DNA of 64,000 nt from Xanthoparmelia taractica (lineage: Eukaryota; Ascomycota; Lecanoromycetes; Lecanorales; Parmeliaceae): positions 124,001 through 188,000 of the forward strand of contig JANQBS010000005.1 in the NCBI GenBank assembly GCA_033085395.1, given 5' to 3'. Made by a program: the position numbers and the translations under genes. Of the stretch, positions 44,688 through 56,448 are shown piece after piece (within the stretch, counting starts at the first letter, position 1; the number at the start of each line of letters is the position of its first letter). The notes beneath the pieces are model-generated. The model did no database searches. It was not told the DNA's origin and saw only the letters and a program-made list of their open reading frames with translations.

Positions 44688-46974
44688 ATGGCAGAAGCAC
44701 CACCCAATACAAATATTGCAGCGACGGCCTTCAATCCTGCATCAAATGCCCAAACAGAACACGGCCGCCCACTTCCTGATGCTGCGCACGACCTGCCTCC
44801 AACAGACAACGAGAAGAACGAGGCTTTCCCAGATTCCTCTAATGCCTCAACTCAGCTAAAGCCTGGCTCTGATGTCGCCTCAATCAACATCGAGCCCGAT
44901 GGCGATGTGGCCTACGAGAAAGCGCCGCCTGGACATCAGTCTGAGCAGGTGCGGAAGATCACTGGAATCAAATGGGTCCTGGTTGTTCTTTCCATTCTAT
45001 CCTCGACATTTCTGTTTGCTCTGGATAATACAGTCGTTGCCGACGTCGAACCTAAGATAGTGGAGCGTTTTGGACAGATTCAGAAGCTGCCGTGGCTACC
45101 AATCGCTTTTCTTGTAGCAGCTGTCTCGACTAATTTGATATGGTACGTTGATGGATGTACTTTGTTTTCGCTTTCCCACGAATAATATTGGATGTGTAGG
45201 GGCAGGATATATGGTCAGCTTAACGCTAAATGGCTTTATGTGTCTTGTATCTTCTTGTTCGAAGTTGGCTCAGCTCTTTGTGGTGCGGCGCCTACAATGA
45301 ACGCTTTGATTGGTGGTCGTGTGCTTGCTGGTTTGGGAGGGGCCGGATTGTAAGACTCTCGATCGCTCTCACAAGACTAGCTCGAAAACCTAGCCTCGTG
45401 CAATCCACACGAAGCCGGGCTAACGTCCCATAGGTATGTTGGAGTGATGACTTTATTGTCTGTCAATACCACAGAACATGAGAGGCCGATATATATTGGG
45501 ATGACAGGCCTGACCTGGGGGCTCGGAACAGTGCTGGGACCGGTGAGTACAGATGATATCACCCCTTGTCTTTTTCGAAGAAATTGCACTAATCCCGCAT
45601 GCTTTTCAGATCGTCGGAGGTGCTTTTGCTGACAGCAGTGTCGGATGGCGCTTTGCCTTTTACATCAATCGTGAGTCGTTCTTGTGACTTGCGTTATCTT
45701 CGTGCATCTGCTAAGTCCTTGTAGTCTTCTTTGGCGCACTCTGTGCCCCAGTATACCTTTTTATGCTCCCCTCATACGATCCGCGACCTGGGGTCCCTTA
45801 CAAAAAGCGCCTCTCTGAGCTAGACTACCTCGGAACGCTTCTCATGGTCGGTGCCTGTGTTGCTGGCGTAATGGCAATAAACTTCGGCGGCATAATCTAT
45901 CCCTGGAACTCCGGCCAAACAATCTCCTGTTTCGTCGTCTCCGGCATTCTATTTATCGTCTTTGGCCTACAACAATCGTTCTGTGTTCTGACTACTAAGG
46001 AAACCAGAATCTTCCCTTGCCATTTCCTTAGGCACAAAACACTTATCATCCTCTTTGCACAGATGTCCGCCTCCGTAACCATCTTCTTCGTACCGATCTA
46101 TTTTCTCCCGCTCTTCTTTCAATTCGCGAGGAACGACTCGGCTGTTGAGGCAGGCGTGCGTCTCCTTCCTCTCGTCTGCCTCCTCGTCTTTGCCGTCATC
46201 CTCAACGGTGCCCTGATGTCCAAGTACGGATACTACATGCCCTGGTATCTTGCAGGTGGCTGTCTGGGGCTCATAGGAAGTGCACTTATGTACACCGTCA
46301 AATTGGACACGTCCACGTCGAAAATCTACGGCTACACGGTCTTGCTCGGTCTCGGAGGTGGCATGTACGCCCAGGCGGGCTTCTCAATCGCCCAAGTTAA
46401 GGTTCAACCGCATGAGACTCCCTTGGCCATTGGTTTCATCTCTCTCGCGCAGATTGGTGGCTCGACCATCGCCCTTGCTATTGCAAATTCGGTTTTCTTG
46501 AACCAGGCCACAAACGGCATATTGGCCATTATGCCAAACGAGCCTAGAAGTGTCGTGCAAGGCGCTGTAAGTGGTGCTGGCTCGACCTTCTTTCAGACAC
46601 TCGACCCAAGCGTGAAGACTGCAGTGTTGGGGGCCGTCACCCATGCGATCAGCCGGATTTATATATTGGCTATTACTGGTGCAGCGTTAAGCATTGTCTT
46701 GGCGGTCTTCATGTCGAGAGAGAAGGTCAGTAAATTTCGATCTATCTTCTTCCTTTTCACTGCTCTCTCAATCCCTATCCGTGTGAATCCGTGTGACAGA
46801 AGCGAGTCATCTGTACTTGACCTGCTGCTCCAAAATTCTTTGTCTATCTGGAAACGGTATCGCTGACTCTGGGGTCTACTTAGCTTTTTTTGGCAGCTGG
46901 CGCAGCTGGTTGAAGAACTAATGGATGGCATTGCAGTGCATCGCTGGGTACTCTATTGCTTTCATAATCCTTAA
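44688..46974 (+). CDS. MFS exporter, DHA2 (14-TM) type
   Basis: Six exons (44688-45142, 45200-45349, 45434-45542, 45610-45670, 45725-46725, 46897-46974) give 617 residues. A hydrophilic N-terminus of about 95 residues precedes the first helix (WVLVVLSILSSTFLFALDNT), which carries the LDNTVVADVEP motif typical of DHA2 drug:H+ antiporters. After it come the loop GRIYGQLNAKW, the antiporter motif C-like GLTWGLGTVLGPIVGGAFAD, and further helices. It should export a small toxic or secreted molecule across the plasma membrane. It is 25 kb from the PKS-NRPS and separated from it by housekeeping genes, so I do not link them. The last exon is less certain; without its intron the frame would end at 46866. 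Confidence 0.9.
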
Positions 46975-47861
46975 AGGGTGATATACTAGTTAGCATCTCC
47001 ACTTTGACATAGATGTATGTTATAGATACCACATAGATTGTACAAAACCATAAGATCAAAGTTGAGCGAACTTATTCGATCGAGATACTAATCACATTTA
47101 ATACAGTTTTTATTTTACTCTGAAAGTACTACTTTACTTGGCCCTTTTCGAGCGCTAAGAAAGGAATCAGAATTTGGTGATACGCTAAATTTATGAAACA
47201 AGAAAGGATGACTGCGCCTCATGCAAACAGCTTCTGGACCTGATGCTCCGGAGCTCAGGAGGATCAGCTCAAAGCTGAGTTCATGATTGATAAATCATTG
47301 CAGGATTGGGCAAGTAAAGGTACAGGTAGCTATGACAAGGGTAAACGTATCTAATGGCACTGGAGTTTATGTCCTCTTATACCTGAGGCGACAAATGAAG
47401 AAGCTGAACACAGATGCCTTGGAGGACTGGTTAGCCGTAAGCTATTTTCCCAAAATTCTTTCTATGAACTAATCGTCTCTCACTAAGATAGTCATCGCCC
47501 GACGACTACCTTAGCTATGTACGGTATGAGTGCTGCGATTAGTCGAGCAACGGCCATCGCAATTTCGCGCTTTCAGAGGCTTCGCCCCCCCGTCCCGTGC
47601 CTTGCAATTGATCCTCTTCTCAGCTACCAGTCATTATTTTTACAGGGCCATATGTCGACATCTCATTTCAGTAGTACAGGTAGTAAGTCGATGGCGGCGC
47701 AGGTCCTGGAATCCTTCGCTCAACTAGATTGTCTTGGTCTTACAGCTCTTTTCGTCTCAAAAAGTATCAATGCCTTTCCTTCCTTTGCGCGCATTGCTTT
47801 CTTTCATTTGTTCATATGTTAATGCATAGCGTGCAGCAAGTGATTCTAATGACACGATATA
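46975..47861. other. intergenic region, MFS to surface-protein gene
   Basis: About 890 bp. AT-rich just after the transporter, then short frames without motifs (47287-47822). Treated as 3' flank plus promoter of the surface protein. Confidence 0.5.
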
Positions 47862-50800
47862 ATGTTTCAGCCATCCTTCATCTATTTTGCCCTTCCGTCG
47901 CTTGTATTCGCCAATAGTCTATCTCAGACGACGATAACCCCAAATGCGGACAATCTAGTCGCCGGCTCATGGACAGTATCGGTCGCCCTTCCATCGCCGA
48001 CGACTGTCGAAGTGCTCATCGAAACTCTATTCAACCAATTCAACTCCATCACGCTTGTCGGCCCCACGACATTCACTTCCCTTGTCCGGGACAGGTCAGC
48101 CGACAGCGTCACAGCGACTGGGGGAACAGAAGATGCTCTCACGATCAACACAACTTCCAGTGCAACAACTCGTGAAAGTGCAACAACCAGTGGGGCTGGG
48201 TCGGTGTCTACTGGCAATGGAGCAGCATCAAATACACAGAGTGGGGGATCGAAAACGGCCGACTCCTCCCCTTCCTCTACTCTTGCCGCACCGCCGTCAG
48301 TGGGCACACAGAACCAACCACATTATGGAATGGATCCTGACAGCGCTATGGCTGTAAACCTTGATAAAATGTACTTAAATGTCACATACACACCCCCAGC
48401 ATACGTTCCGACCAAGATCGCTCCGGACGTGTGCATCCTCTGGGATCCCAATTGTAAAGGCAATAAAACTCTAGCGGCAGAACAGTTCTTCGGTCAAAGC
48501 AAAGCCAATTCAAGCGGTACTATGCTTGATTTGCTTGTTGACCCGTGTTTTAACGGCCATGAGACCGATGCCTCGGGCACGAATTGTACTTCGAGTCTGT
48601 TGAACCCCGCATCTGCTTCGTTCAGCTCAGCCGCGAAAACATACATGAGAGAGCCGCAATGCTCCAAAGACTACGAATCCATCCAGCCTGTGAGCTCTCG
48701 GGTCTGGGAAGATTGCTGCGGCACATGTTACATCTATGGACCGAATGTCGATGTCTACTATTGGCCAGATCCCAGTGCAGACACCTCATGCCTTAGTATC
48801 ATCGGTTCAGATGTGGTACCGTTAAATGGAGGGGCTCAAACCGATGGGGCTGGTATAGTGTATTGGGCTGCTTCAACAAATCTGTATGATATCTACGTTC
48901 CTACCGTGACGACTGCCATCATCACCACAATTAACGGGATAGTGGTCAAAGAAGCGGTAAAGAACCCTTGGGACGCTTCCCCGAGTATTACTACCACGAG
49001 ACCTGTCAGCAACATGATGAAGCGAAATCATCTGTCGGTCCATCCCAGAGCCTTCAATCCTCTATATGGGAGGGAGCTTGGGACGGGTGGCAACAGCTCT
49101 TTGGGCACAGGAGTCACTGCAAGCGCGAGAGCTAGTGAGCTCACTGGTAGTACCGCTGTGTCTGGTGACTTTACGTTCACTTCACCGTCGATATATGTGG
49201 CATTCTACTCCTTGAGTGCTACAGACGCGTGCGGCCTCAGAGGGGACAAGATCGAGTCAACAATGCTTGCTTTCGCGCCTGGGGAGCTCTCAACAGTTCA
49301 GGGACACTTGTGGAGTGGAGGTGTCCAGCATCAGAAGACCAAGGTATTCGACTTCGCAGATTTGCCCTGCCCACCTTATGACGTGATGTACGACGACTGG
49401 TACAAACCAGCACCGGGCGAGCCGTATCGACCTCTCATCGCTCTGCCAGAAAAGGTGAGAGATCTAAACTTGGGTTGGGGTGCCTGCACGGATGCCTACT
49501 ACTTTACTGGCCTTGATCCTCCAAGGACCTTGCAAAGAGCGGTTGCTATGGTAACACCTGCATCACCAGCGGCCAACCATGATCCAACGACTACGCCTGA
49601 CCCCGTTCAACCAGTCCCTTCTTTGCCGGTCAAGACTGACGCTAAACAGCCGGCAAAGGCAACTGGTGATCCGTCTGAAAACAAGAACCTTGTTCCGCCA
49701 CCTGAAGCCGTCCCGTCTGGCAGTGGAGGTGTCTCTGATCCATCTCCTTTGAATGGAGTTCCTCCGACATCGACGCCAGAGGTATATCCCCAGAAGGGAG
49801 ATCCTTCGAAGGCGCCGGCCGAACCTCCTGCTGTCGACTCAGGGACCGACAACTTTGCTCACCCACCAGCGGCTCCCCAGCAAAATGGTGGAGATTCAAA
49901 GCAAGGGACGGATCCGAAAGTAAATGATTCAGGACCTAGTGATTCGTCTGCTGCTAAACCGACAACTTCTTCAACGACAGACCAGCAGTCTGGACATGAG
50001 GCAGATCCGAATCAAATCTCCCCAGAAAAGCAGTCCCAGCTGGATGATGCAGGTCCAAGTCCTGCACCAAACGCAAACCCTAACCCTGCCCCAGCCAATT
50101 CGAACTCAGAGGGCCCTGAAAATGTCAATCCAGTACCACAACCTCAACCAAACGATAACACGCCTTCTCAATCTGGCGAGTCCAACGTTGGCACAACTAC
50201 TACTCATCTGGGCGCTTTCAATACCCAGCCCTCCTCATTCGAGGCATTTCCGGTCCTTAACATCCCTGGCGGCTTGACCCTAACTCAAGCCCCGAACAAC
50301 GCCAATGCATATGTCGTTGCCGGCACAACGCTGTTGCCCGGCTCTCCCGCCGCCATAGTCAGCGGTACTAGCTACTCGCTCGCTTCGTCCGGCGCTTTAG
50401 TGGTGGGAACATCTACCATGCCACTCGCCACTGCAGGTGCTGTGGCAGGACAAATTATCGCACCTAATGCCCTATGGGCTGGGAACGTCCCCTTCACACC
50501 CTTGCCAGGCGGCTCGGCCATTGTCGGGAGCTCCACACTCTCTCTTCCCGGCCCTGCAATCACCTCTTCCGGCTCAGTCCTCTCCCTCGCTTCGGGAGGC
50601 CTAGTGGTGGGATCATCGACGTATGCTTTTGCGACGCCGGCATCCAAACCTACGGCCTCTCTGACAACACAAGAAGTGCCGATTACTACGGCATTGGTCG
50701 TCGCGGGCCAAAGCTTCACGGCGAACCCATCGGGATTCTCCATCAATGGGACGACAATCAGTGCTGGCGGACCAGGGGTCACCCTTAATGGGACGCCTGT

Positions 50801-50981
50801 GAGCCTAGACAGGGGCGGGAGTTTGGCTGTGGGGACGAGTACCGTGGCGTTGGAGAGTACAAGTATTGGGCCCGCCGCAACATCAATTGTTGCCTTTGAG
50901 GGCTCTACAGTACGGAGAAAACCCCGTTGCTGGATACTGGTAGCCGGTTGTGTGGCTTCGATCTTGCGCTGGTTGTTATAG
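47862..50981 (+). CDS. large Ser/Thr/Pro-rich secreted or cell-surface protein with C-terminal repeats
   Basis: A single exon gives 1,039 residues. A hydrophobic N-terminus (MFQPSFIYFALPSLVFANSL) looks like a signal peptide. A Ser/Thr-rich stretch follows, then a Cys-containing globular part with N-glycosylation sequons (about 160-560; CILWDPNCKGNKT, WEDCCGTCYIYG). Residues about 565-780 are Pro/Ser/Asn/Gln-rich. The C-terminal 250 residues hold three diverged copies of a roughly 60-residue repeat, each with a GxxYSLxSxGxLVVGTST-like end. The last 20 residues are hydrophobic, as expected for a membrane or GPI anchor, although no basic tail follows. Such proteins are usually wall-linked; the function is unknown. 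The lack of introns over 3.1 kb fits this class. Confidence 0.82.
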   Translation: MFQPSFIYFALPSLVFANSLSQTTITPNADNLVAGSWTVSVALPSPTTVEVLIETLFNQFNSITLVGPTTFTSLVRDRSADSVTATGGTEDALTINTTSSATTRESATTSGAGSVSTGNGAASNTQSGGSKTADSSPSSTLAAPPSVGTQNQPHYGMDPDSAMAVNLDKMYLNVTYTPPAYVPTKIAPDVCILWDPNCKGNKTLAAEQFFGQSKANSSGTMLDLLVDPCFNGHETDASGTNCTSSLLNPASASFSSAAKTYMREPQCSKDYESIQPVSSRVWEDCCGTCYIYGPNVDVYYWPDPSADTSCLSIIGSDVVPLNGGAQTDGAGIVYWAASTNLYDIYVPTVTTAIITTINGIVVKEAVKNPWDASPSITTTRPVSNMMKRNHLSVHPRAFNPLYGRELGTGGNSSLGTGVTASARASELTGSTAVSGDFTFTSPSIYVAFYSLSATDACGLRGDKIESTMLAFAPGELSTVQGHLWSGGVQHQKTKVFDFADLPCPPYDVMYDDWYKPAPGEPYRPLIALPEKVRDLNLGWGACTDAYYFTGLDPPRTLQRAVAMVTPASPAANHDPTTTPDPVQPVPSLPVKTDAKQPAKATGDPSENKNLVPPPEAVPSGSGGVSDPSPLNGVPPTSTPEVYPQKGDPSKAPAEPPAVDSGTDNFAHPPAAPQQNGGDSKQGTDPKVNDSGPSDSSAAKPTTSSTTDQQSGHEADPNQISPEKQSQLDDAGPSPAPNANPNPAPANSNSEGPENVNPVPQPQPNDNTPSQSGESNVGTTTTHLGAFNTQPSSFEAFPVLNIPGGLTLTQAPNNANAYVVAGTTLLPGSPAAIVSGTSYSLASSGALVVGTSTMPLATAGAVAGQIIAPNALWAGNVPFTPLPGGSAIVGSSTLSLPGPAITSSGSVLSLASGGLVVGSSTYAFATPASKPTASLTTQEVPITTALVVAGQSFTANPSGFSINGTTISAGGPGVTLNGTPVSLDRGGSLAVGTSTVALESTSIGPAATSIVAFEGSTVRRKPRCWILVAGCVASILRWLL

Positions 50982-51580
50982 AGTTGCATGGATGGATGGT
51001 ATAGATTTGGTATTGATGCACCAGCTGGAGTCTGGGAATATGTCATATATGGCTTGAATTCATATCAAATAGAATACTAATGAGAAATATACTCATACTA
51101 GAAAAAGGATGTCCGTATTTGTGAACTTCGGTGTGTGTATCTACCCACCCACCTAACAAGCAAAATTCAACCCGGTCTCCAGAAGTAGTCGCATGCGTAA
51201 AGCCATCAAGAGCAAGGCTTAGCACCAGTGGGTACGGCCTTTGCATGGCAAGAAGCATTGTTGAGATGCCAGGTGTATTTACGAATAAAAGATTGGTATG
51301 TATTCCCAGCATCGCCAAATTGACAAGTGCCGTCAACAAAATTCCTGTCTCAACGTACGTTGCATTTTCAATAATTGGCTTGTCGAGGAAGACTTGCAAG
51401 AGAGCTACGGAATTGCATTCGCCGAAGTTTAGCCAGCTGGAATACTGCTTCGACTAAAGGTACTTTCTACATCAATATCATCGAAGCCCAAAAACCCACC
51501 CTCTCCCACGCAGCAATCCATTGAAAACATCCCCTCCTCCCCATCCATCGCACCTTGCCTGCCCCCCATCTCATCTCACA
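50982..51580. other. intergenic region, surface protein to bL17m
   Basis: This is 3' flank plus the promoter of the mitoribosomal gene. A 118-codon minus-strand frame (51043-51399) includes hydrophobic stretches but has no recognisable motif or conserved-looking start. Left unannotated. Confidence 0.45.
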
Positions 51581-52559
51581 ATGGCCGGCGGCGCCCTGAA
51601 ATACCGGCACCTGAACCGCACCTCCTCGCACCGGCAGGCCCTCCTCCGCAACCTCGTCACCTCGCTCATCACGCACGAATCCATCCAAACGACCTGGCAC
51701 AAAGCCAAGGAAGCGCAGCGCCTCGCCGAAAAGCTCATTACGCTTGGCAAGAAGAACACAAACGCCAGCCGGGCGAAGGCCGAGGCGATATTCTACGTAC
51801 GTTTTTGTTTCGTTTTCTATACATTACACTCCTTTCTTTTCTTTTCTTCTTTGAGCAGCGCTTCCTCCTCCAATGGACATACATGTATTCTGACGCGGGA
51901 AATCTAAACAGGAACCCCAAAAACACCTCCCCACCCTCTTCACCACCCTCCGCCAACGCTACCTCCACCGACCCGGCGGCTACACCCGCGTCCTGCGCAT
52001 CGAACCCCTAAACCACCACCACGACCAAGCCCCCAGCGCGATCCTCGAGCTCGTCGACGGCCCCCGCGACATGCGCTTCGCCATGACTGCGAAGACGCTC
52101 GTGCGGGAGCGCGCTGCTGCTGCCGCCGCCGCCGACGACACTGCGGGCGATGATGATGATGAAGCAGGGGGAGGAAGAAGAGGGGAAAGAAGGGGGGGAG
52201 GAGGCGGGATCCGCGACATAACGGCCAGGAATGTAGTCAAAGTGACGCGGTTTCGGCCAGGGGGCGAGGAGGAACTGGAGCGGACTGTGAGGCGACTTGA
52301 GACGATGGCGGGGTTGAATGAGGAAGGGGAAGGGGTAGGGCTCGGGGAGAAGGAGAAAAAGAAGAGGGAGGAGAGGAGGAAGAAGAGGGAGGGGAGGGAG
52401 GCGTGGGAGCCGTTTGCAAGGATGAGGAGGAGGGAGAGGGAGGAGGAGGATGAGGGGAGGGCGTTGACGGTTTGGGAGAAGAGGGAGACGAGGAGGGTGG
52501 GGCGGGATCCGGATTCGGGGAGGAGGATCGGTAGTCGGAGGAGGATGGGGTTGTCTTGA
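51581..52559 (+). CDS. MRPL8: mitochondrial large-subunit ribosomal protein bL17m
   Basis: Two exons (51581-51796 and 51912-52559) give 287 residues. The N-terminal 120 residues match bacterial L17: KYRHLNRTSSHRQALLRNL, then SLITHESIQTTWHKAKEAQR, LITLGKKN and, after the intron, HLPTLFTTLRQRY with GGYTRVLRIEP. The bacterial protein ends about here. The rest is a fungus-type extension rich in Arg/Glu/Lys/Gly that probably wraps the mitoribosome surface. No separate presequence is evident. The ATG at 51581 starts directly in the L17 fold, as in relatives. The 115-bp intron has GTACGT and CAG ends and its removal restores the AIFYEPQKHLP segment. Confidence 0.93.
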
Positions 52560-52852
52560 TTGTGTGATATTGGAGTCGTACGATGAGGAAAAAAGAATAT
52601 GCACTGGATGGCTAGATGATAGAGTCTGAGGCTGCATGGCAGAACTATTGTGTATAATAGAAAGCAGAGCGGAGAGCACACGGTTAGTGGATGCTCGAAC
52701 GCTTCTCGGGTTTGAGATATCCTCTAAGCATGAGTAAGATGCTTGATTCTGCAACATTCGGAAAAAGTGTAAATACAAGGTATCGTGCCAATTTAACATT
52801 GACCCACCATACATCCAACTAATCCTGAGAAGCAAGTACCTGCCAGACCACT

Positions 52853-55781
52853 TCATCTCGTATGACGCAGCGCAGCCAGCAAAAGACTACTCGCAAGGAC
52901 AACGCACACAAAGAGCAAAAACACAACAGCCCTATGCACCCATCCAACATCATCCTTTCTCCCCACCATACTTCCTACCCCCATCACCGTAAACACCAAA
53001 CTCGAGACGACGCCAATGATGACACCCGCGTCGACTCTGCTGGCGGCTTTCCTGCGTCCCGTGGTAATTAGGATGGCCGCCACGACTAGGAGGATGATGG
53101 ATGAGGCGAACGACGCGACGCACGAGCGGAAGAGAAGCGCCTCGCGGGCGCGCACGGCAGGAGGCTGCGAGAGGGCTTGAAAGGTGGAGTAGCGACGATG
53201 TGGTGAGGGTTTCACGAGTCTGGTTGGGGAGTCTGCTTCGGATTGATCGGAATCTGCAGTGCAGGGAGAACACTCATGGTCGATGAGAGAGCGCTGTTCG
53301 CCATGCTTGGTCCCCTGAGATGATGTGAACCAATGCAGCACTTTCTCTTCGGTGGCCTTGACGCTCGACGAGAGTGACCCGAACAGTTTGGACACTGCCG
53401 CTGCACCAGGGATGCCATATGAAGCATGAGGATCGACGAGGATGGTGTAAGCTTCATCCTGGGAACCTTCGCTGCCGTCGTCGAACTCGTTCCAGTAGCG
53501 CTCAGATCTACGCTGAGCCGTCTCTTGCAGTTTTTTTCGGTGCATTTGCTTGCGGTTTGACCGCCGCTTCTTTTTTTCCTTAGACGCATCTCGAGCCAAA
53601 GTGGCGAAAGTGTCTGGTGCCGACGTTGCAGAAGACTCACCAGGCAAAGCCGAGAAACCACTGCTCGATACGCCGTTCGTCGTTGATGGCGCTGAGACGG
53701 AGGTGTGCCGAGTGCTTGACTCTTCAGGACTGGACCGACCTTGCGGCTTGCGTGCTTTCGGCGCTGTAGACAGAGTTGGAACCTTGCGGATATCCTCCTT
53801 TAAGACCGGGAGCTGATCCTCGGTTAGCAGACTAAGAGACACTTTGGGCTGAACACCTACCCAAAATGGGCGTGGCATGCCTTGAGGCTTGCACAGGGTT
53901 GCTACGGCGTGTTTCTCCAGAGAAAAGCCCCGTACCCTTTCTGTCTGCAGCTTATTTTCAGCGAAAGCGAATAATTGAGATTCAAGAGCCTTACCAAGTG
54001 TGACGCATCCAAAGCCGATATCAGATCGGTATCAACTAGCCCCTCGGTCCTGATCTCAAGGACTGCATGCGGGAAAGATTCGGAGTCCTTCTCTCCACCG
54101 CTAACCCTCTCGAAGCCCTTGTCACCAGCAAGAAGCTCTGCAGAACAACTTCTCATGGAAATATCTTTGTCAAGTGTGGCCCAAAGTCCAATTGTCGCGC
54201 TGTTTTTGAGACCAACGAATCGGGTGCGCCTGAATTGTAGTTGTACCAAGGGTTGAACCTCTTTGTGTCTGGTGAGCCATTCACTAATTCTCTCATAATC
54301 AGTTGCGTTGTCTGCTATGGCACATTGATCATCACGGGAAGCGCTGAAGAGCCGTTGTATGGCCTTGCGCTTGACTCTAGCTTTCCATATGGGAAGCTTC
54401 CTGCCAGAGCCCACAGATTTGCCATTTTCTTTTGTGGCCGCACTCACAACGATGATAGCGTCACCGTTCGGGGAATACTTGATACTTGCGGCAGCTTTCT
54501 CGGAAGCGAAGCCCGCACGGGTCTCGGCATCGCTTACGGTTTCGCTACTCTGTCTTTGGGCAAACCGTTCGAGGTCATCGCAGATTATAACGCGGACTTC
54601 TTCATCGGTTCGAGAAGAACACTTAGCCGGATGGTCGCCTATGGACCCCTGGGGCGAAGACGGACATTCTGGAGATGCAATCGTTCCATTCGCTTTCTGC
54701 AGTCTGGTATATTGGAGGAGCAGCACGTGAATCTGTACTATGTTATCGGGGTGGATCCAGTAGGCCACCTTGGCGGATTTGTGACCGAATGGTACTGTAG
54801 CAAGGGCGGCGTCTATTTCAAGGGTTGAGCCATCTTCGCAGGCCGCCTGTAGAACTGCACTACTGCTTAGATCTTCGATTACATGCTGGCTCCTTGTAGC
54901 CTGATTCTGCGAAGAACCGCTTGGAGACTTTTTCGGTACTGATTGCTGGGATTGGCACTCCTCTTTCTTACTTTCTGTAGGACCGGATTGCCAATTGATG
55001 CCATCAATAAAGGGTGCCCGAACAGACGCCAAGACTTCTGTCCATTGCGCGAGGATAGGCTCAAAGTCCGTCTTCGAGAAACTTGTACGACGATCGAGTA
55101 CTTCTCTGCGGAAGCGATTGCCTAGCTCAGAAGAACCAGTCCACCTCCTATACTTCTTCAGCAGCTTCTGGAAAGCTAGACGTTGTGCTCCGACAAAACG
55201 AGAGAGGGATTGTATTTCTTCTCCGGCTCTGGAAGCTTTGATTAGCAGAGTCCTCCGTGTTCAGTACTACGCATTCGAAACCTACTTTATAGCAGCCTCC
55301 TCCAGCTTGGAATACTTCTCCAGCCGCCTGATGGAGATTTTCCCCTGGTCTGTTGAGAGGCTTCGAACTTCCAATTGTGCGATTTGCTTATCCAAATGAG
55401 CTGCGAGGAGGCAGGATCAGCAATACATCTTGGAGGCAGACACGCGAGAGACGTACCAAGCCTTCTTGCTATCTCACCAGACTTGCTCTGGACAAAGAGA
55501 TCGATCCTTTGGTGCTGGTCGCGCAATTCACGATACAATTCATCCTCGAAAGCATGGAAAGCTCTGGATTCATTATCGCTGCCGGGTATAGCTTTTGGTT
55601 GACCTTGCCCTTGGGTTGTGCGGAGCTTTATTAGGTGCTTGATATCGTTGTAATCGACATTATCTGTGGTCGCGTGACCATTTAGTACTTTGGAACTTGG
55701 GTGTGGGGAGCAAAGGACCTTTCTCTCACAAGTTTCCCAGAGTGGAATCGATCTCTGCTGAAGAGTTTGGCCGTACTTCAT
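52853..55781 (-). CDS. VTC5: SPX-domain vacuolar transporter chaperone-like protein (Vtc5 type)
   Basis: Four exons (55781-55457, 55400-55286, 55228-53995, 53944-52853) give 921 residues. The SPX domain occupies about 1-180: it begins MKYGQTLQQRSIPLWE, has VDYNDIKHLIK, and ends RLAFQKLLKKYRRWTG, whose lysines are the inositol-pyrophosphate-binding type. The central part (about 200-620) corresponds to the VTC tunnel domain region, but I do not see its full set of catalytic basic residues. The end has three membrane helices (SIILLVVAAILITT; GVIIGVVSSLVFTVMGVGSM; AVVFLLFVCVVLASSLLLAA), a DUF202-like arrangement. Vtc5 is an accessory subunit that stimulates vacuolar polyphosphate synthesis. The exact orthologue is less sure than the SPX-plus-three-TM architecture. 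Confidence 0.85.
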
Positions 55782-56448
55782 TTGCCTGATTTGAGGTTGA
55801 ATATCCAATTGCTGAGGGGCACTTGGGTGTGTGAAAGAAGAATATAGGAATTGGGTGAAAAGTGGGTGGAAGACATTATGCACTTCCTATCTTTTTTCCT
55901 TGGACCCTAATCCTCCTTGGGGGAAAATTGAGTTCGACGTTTCTTTTCTAACACCGAGCACGGGCGGAAAGATGGTTCGGCACATGGACAAGAACAAGGG
56001 TGGGATTGGAGGCATGTCTGTTATGTACCTTGGTTTAATAGATAATAAAGGAGGGTCAATCACCAGGATTGATATGGATAAGTAGATGGTAAAAGTTGGC
56101 TATGGAAGCAAACAATTGCATATTGTTATGTTATTATTGGATAAAAATTATATCATAATAATGCTGCTTGATGCATAATTCTCTGGCCCCGCGGCTTGTC
56201 ATGGAAATATCCGATGCTAATCTCAAAATACCTACCTTATCTACAACATCTGCTCAGGGTCTCAGCCCTAATCCAATTTTCCCACTAGACTGCCAAGTCG
56301 CTAAATCCTCTGTCAAAAAAGTGCCCACCAGTGCTATAGAATAAAGTACGTAATAATATTCAAGCAGACTCTTGACAAAGAATGTTGTATGTAATATCGT
56401 TCTAGTCACTGCCTTCCCTTCAAGCAATCAGCTTATACATCATCAGGC
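55782..56448. promoter_or_regulatory. divergent promoter, VTC5-like / MPP10
   Basis: 667 bp between divergent start codons. AT-rich between about 56100 and 56170. An 84-codon plus-strand frame (55831-56085) has no motif. No specific element was identified. Confidence 0.5.

Noticed and set aside
44688..46974. second MFS exporter as a member of the PKS-NRPS cluster
   Set aside because: It is about 25 kb away with many housekeeping genes in between, so linkage to the cluster is not supported.
51043..51399. 118-codon minus-strand frame with hydrophobic stretches
   Set aside because: No signal or family pattern, no conserved-looking core, and AT-rich flank; more likely chance.
51980..52856. 233- and 282-codon minus-strand frames
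   Set aside because: They are antisense shadows of the purine-rich exon of bL17m; Ser/Pro/Leu/His-rich composition follows from that bias.
54241..54828. 195-codon plus-strand frame
   Set aside because: It is antisense to exon 3 of the SPX protein, whose frame is supported by splice junctions and domain content.
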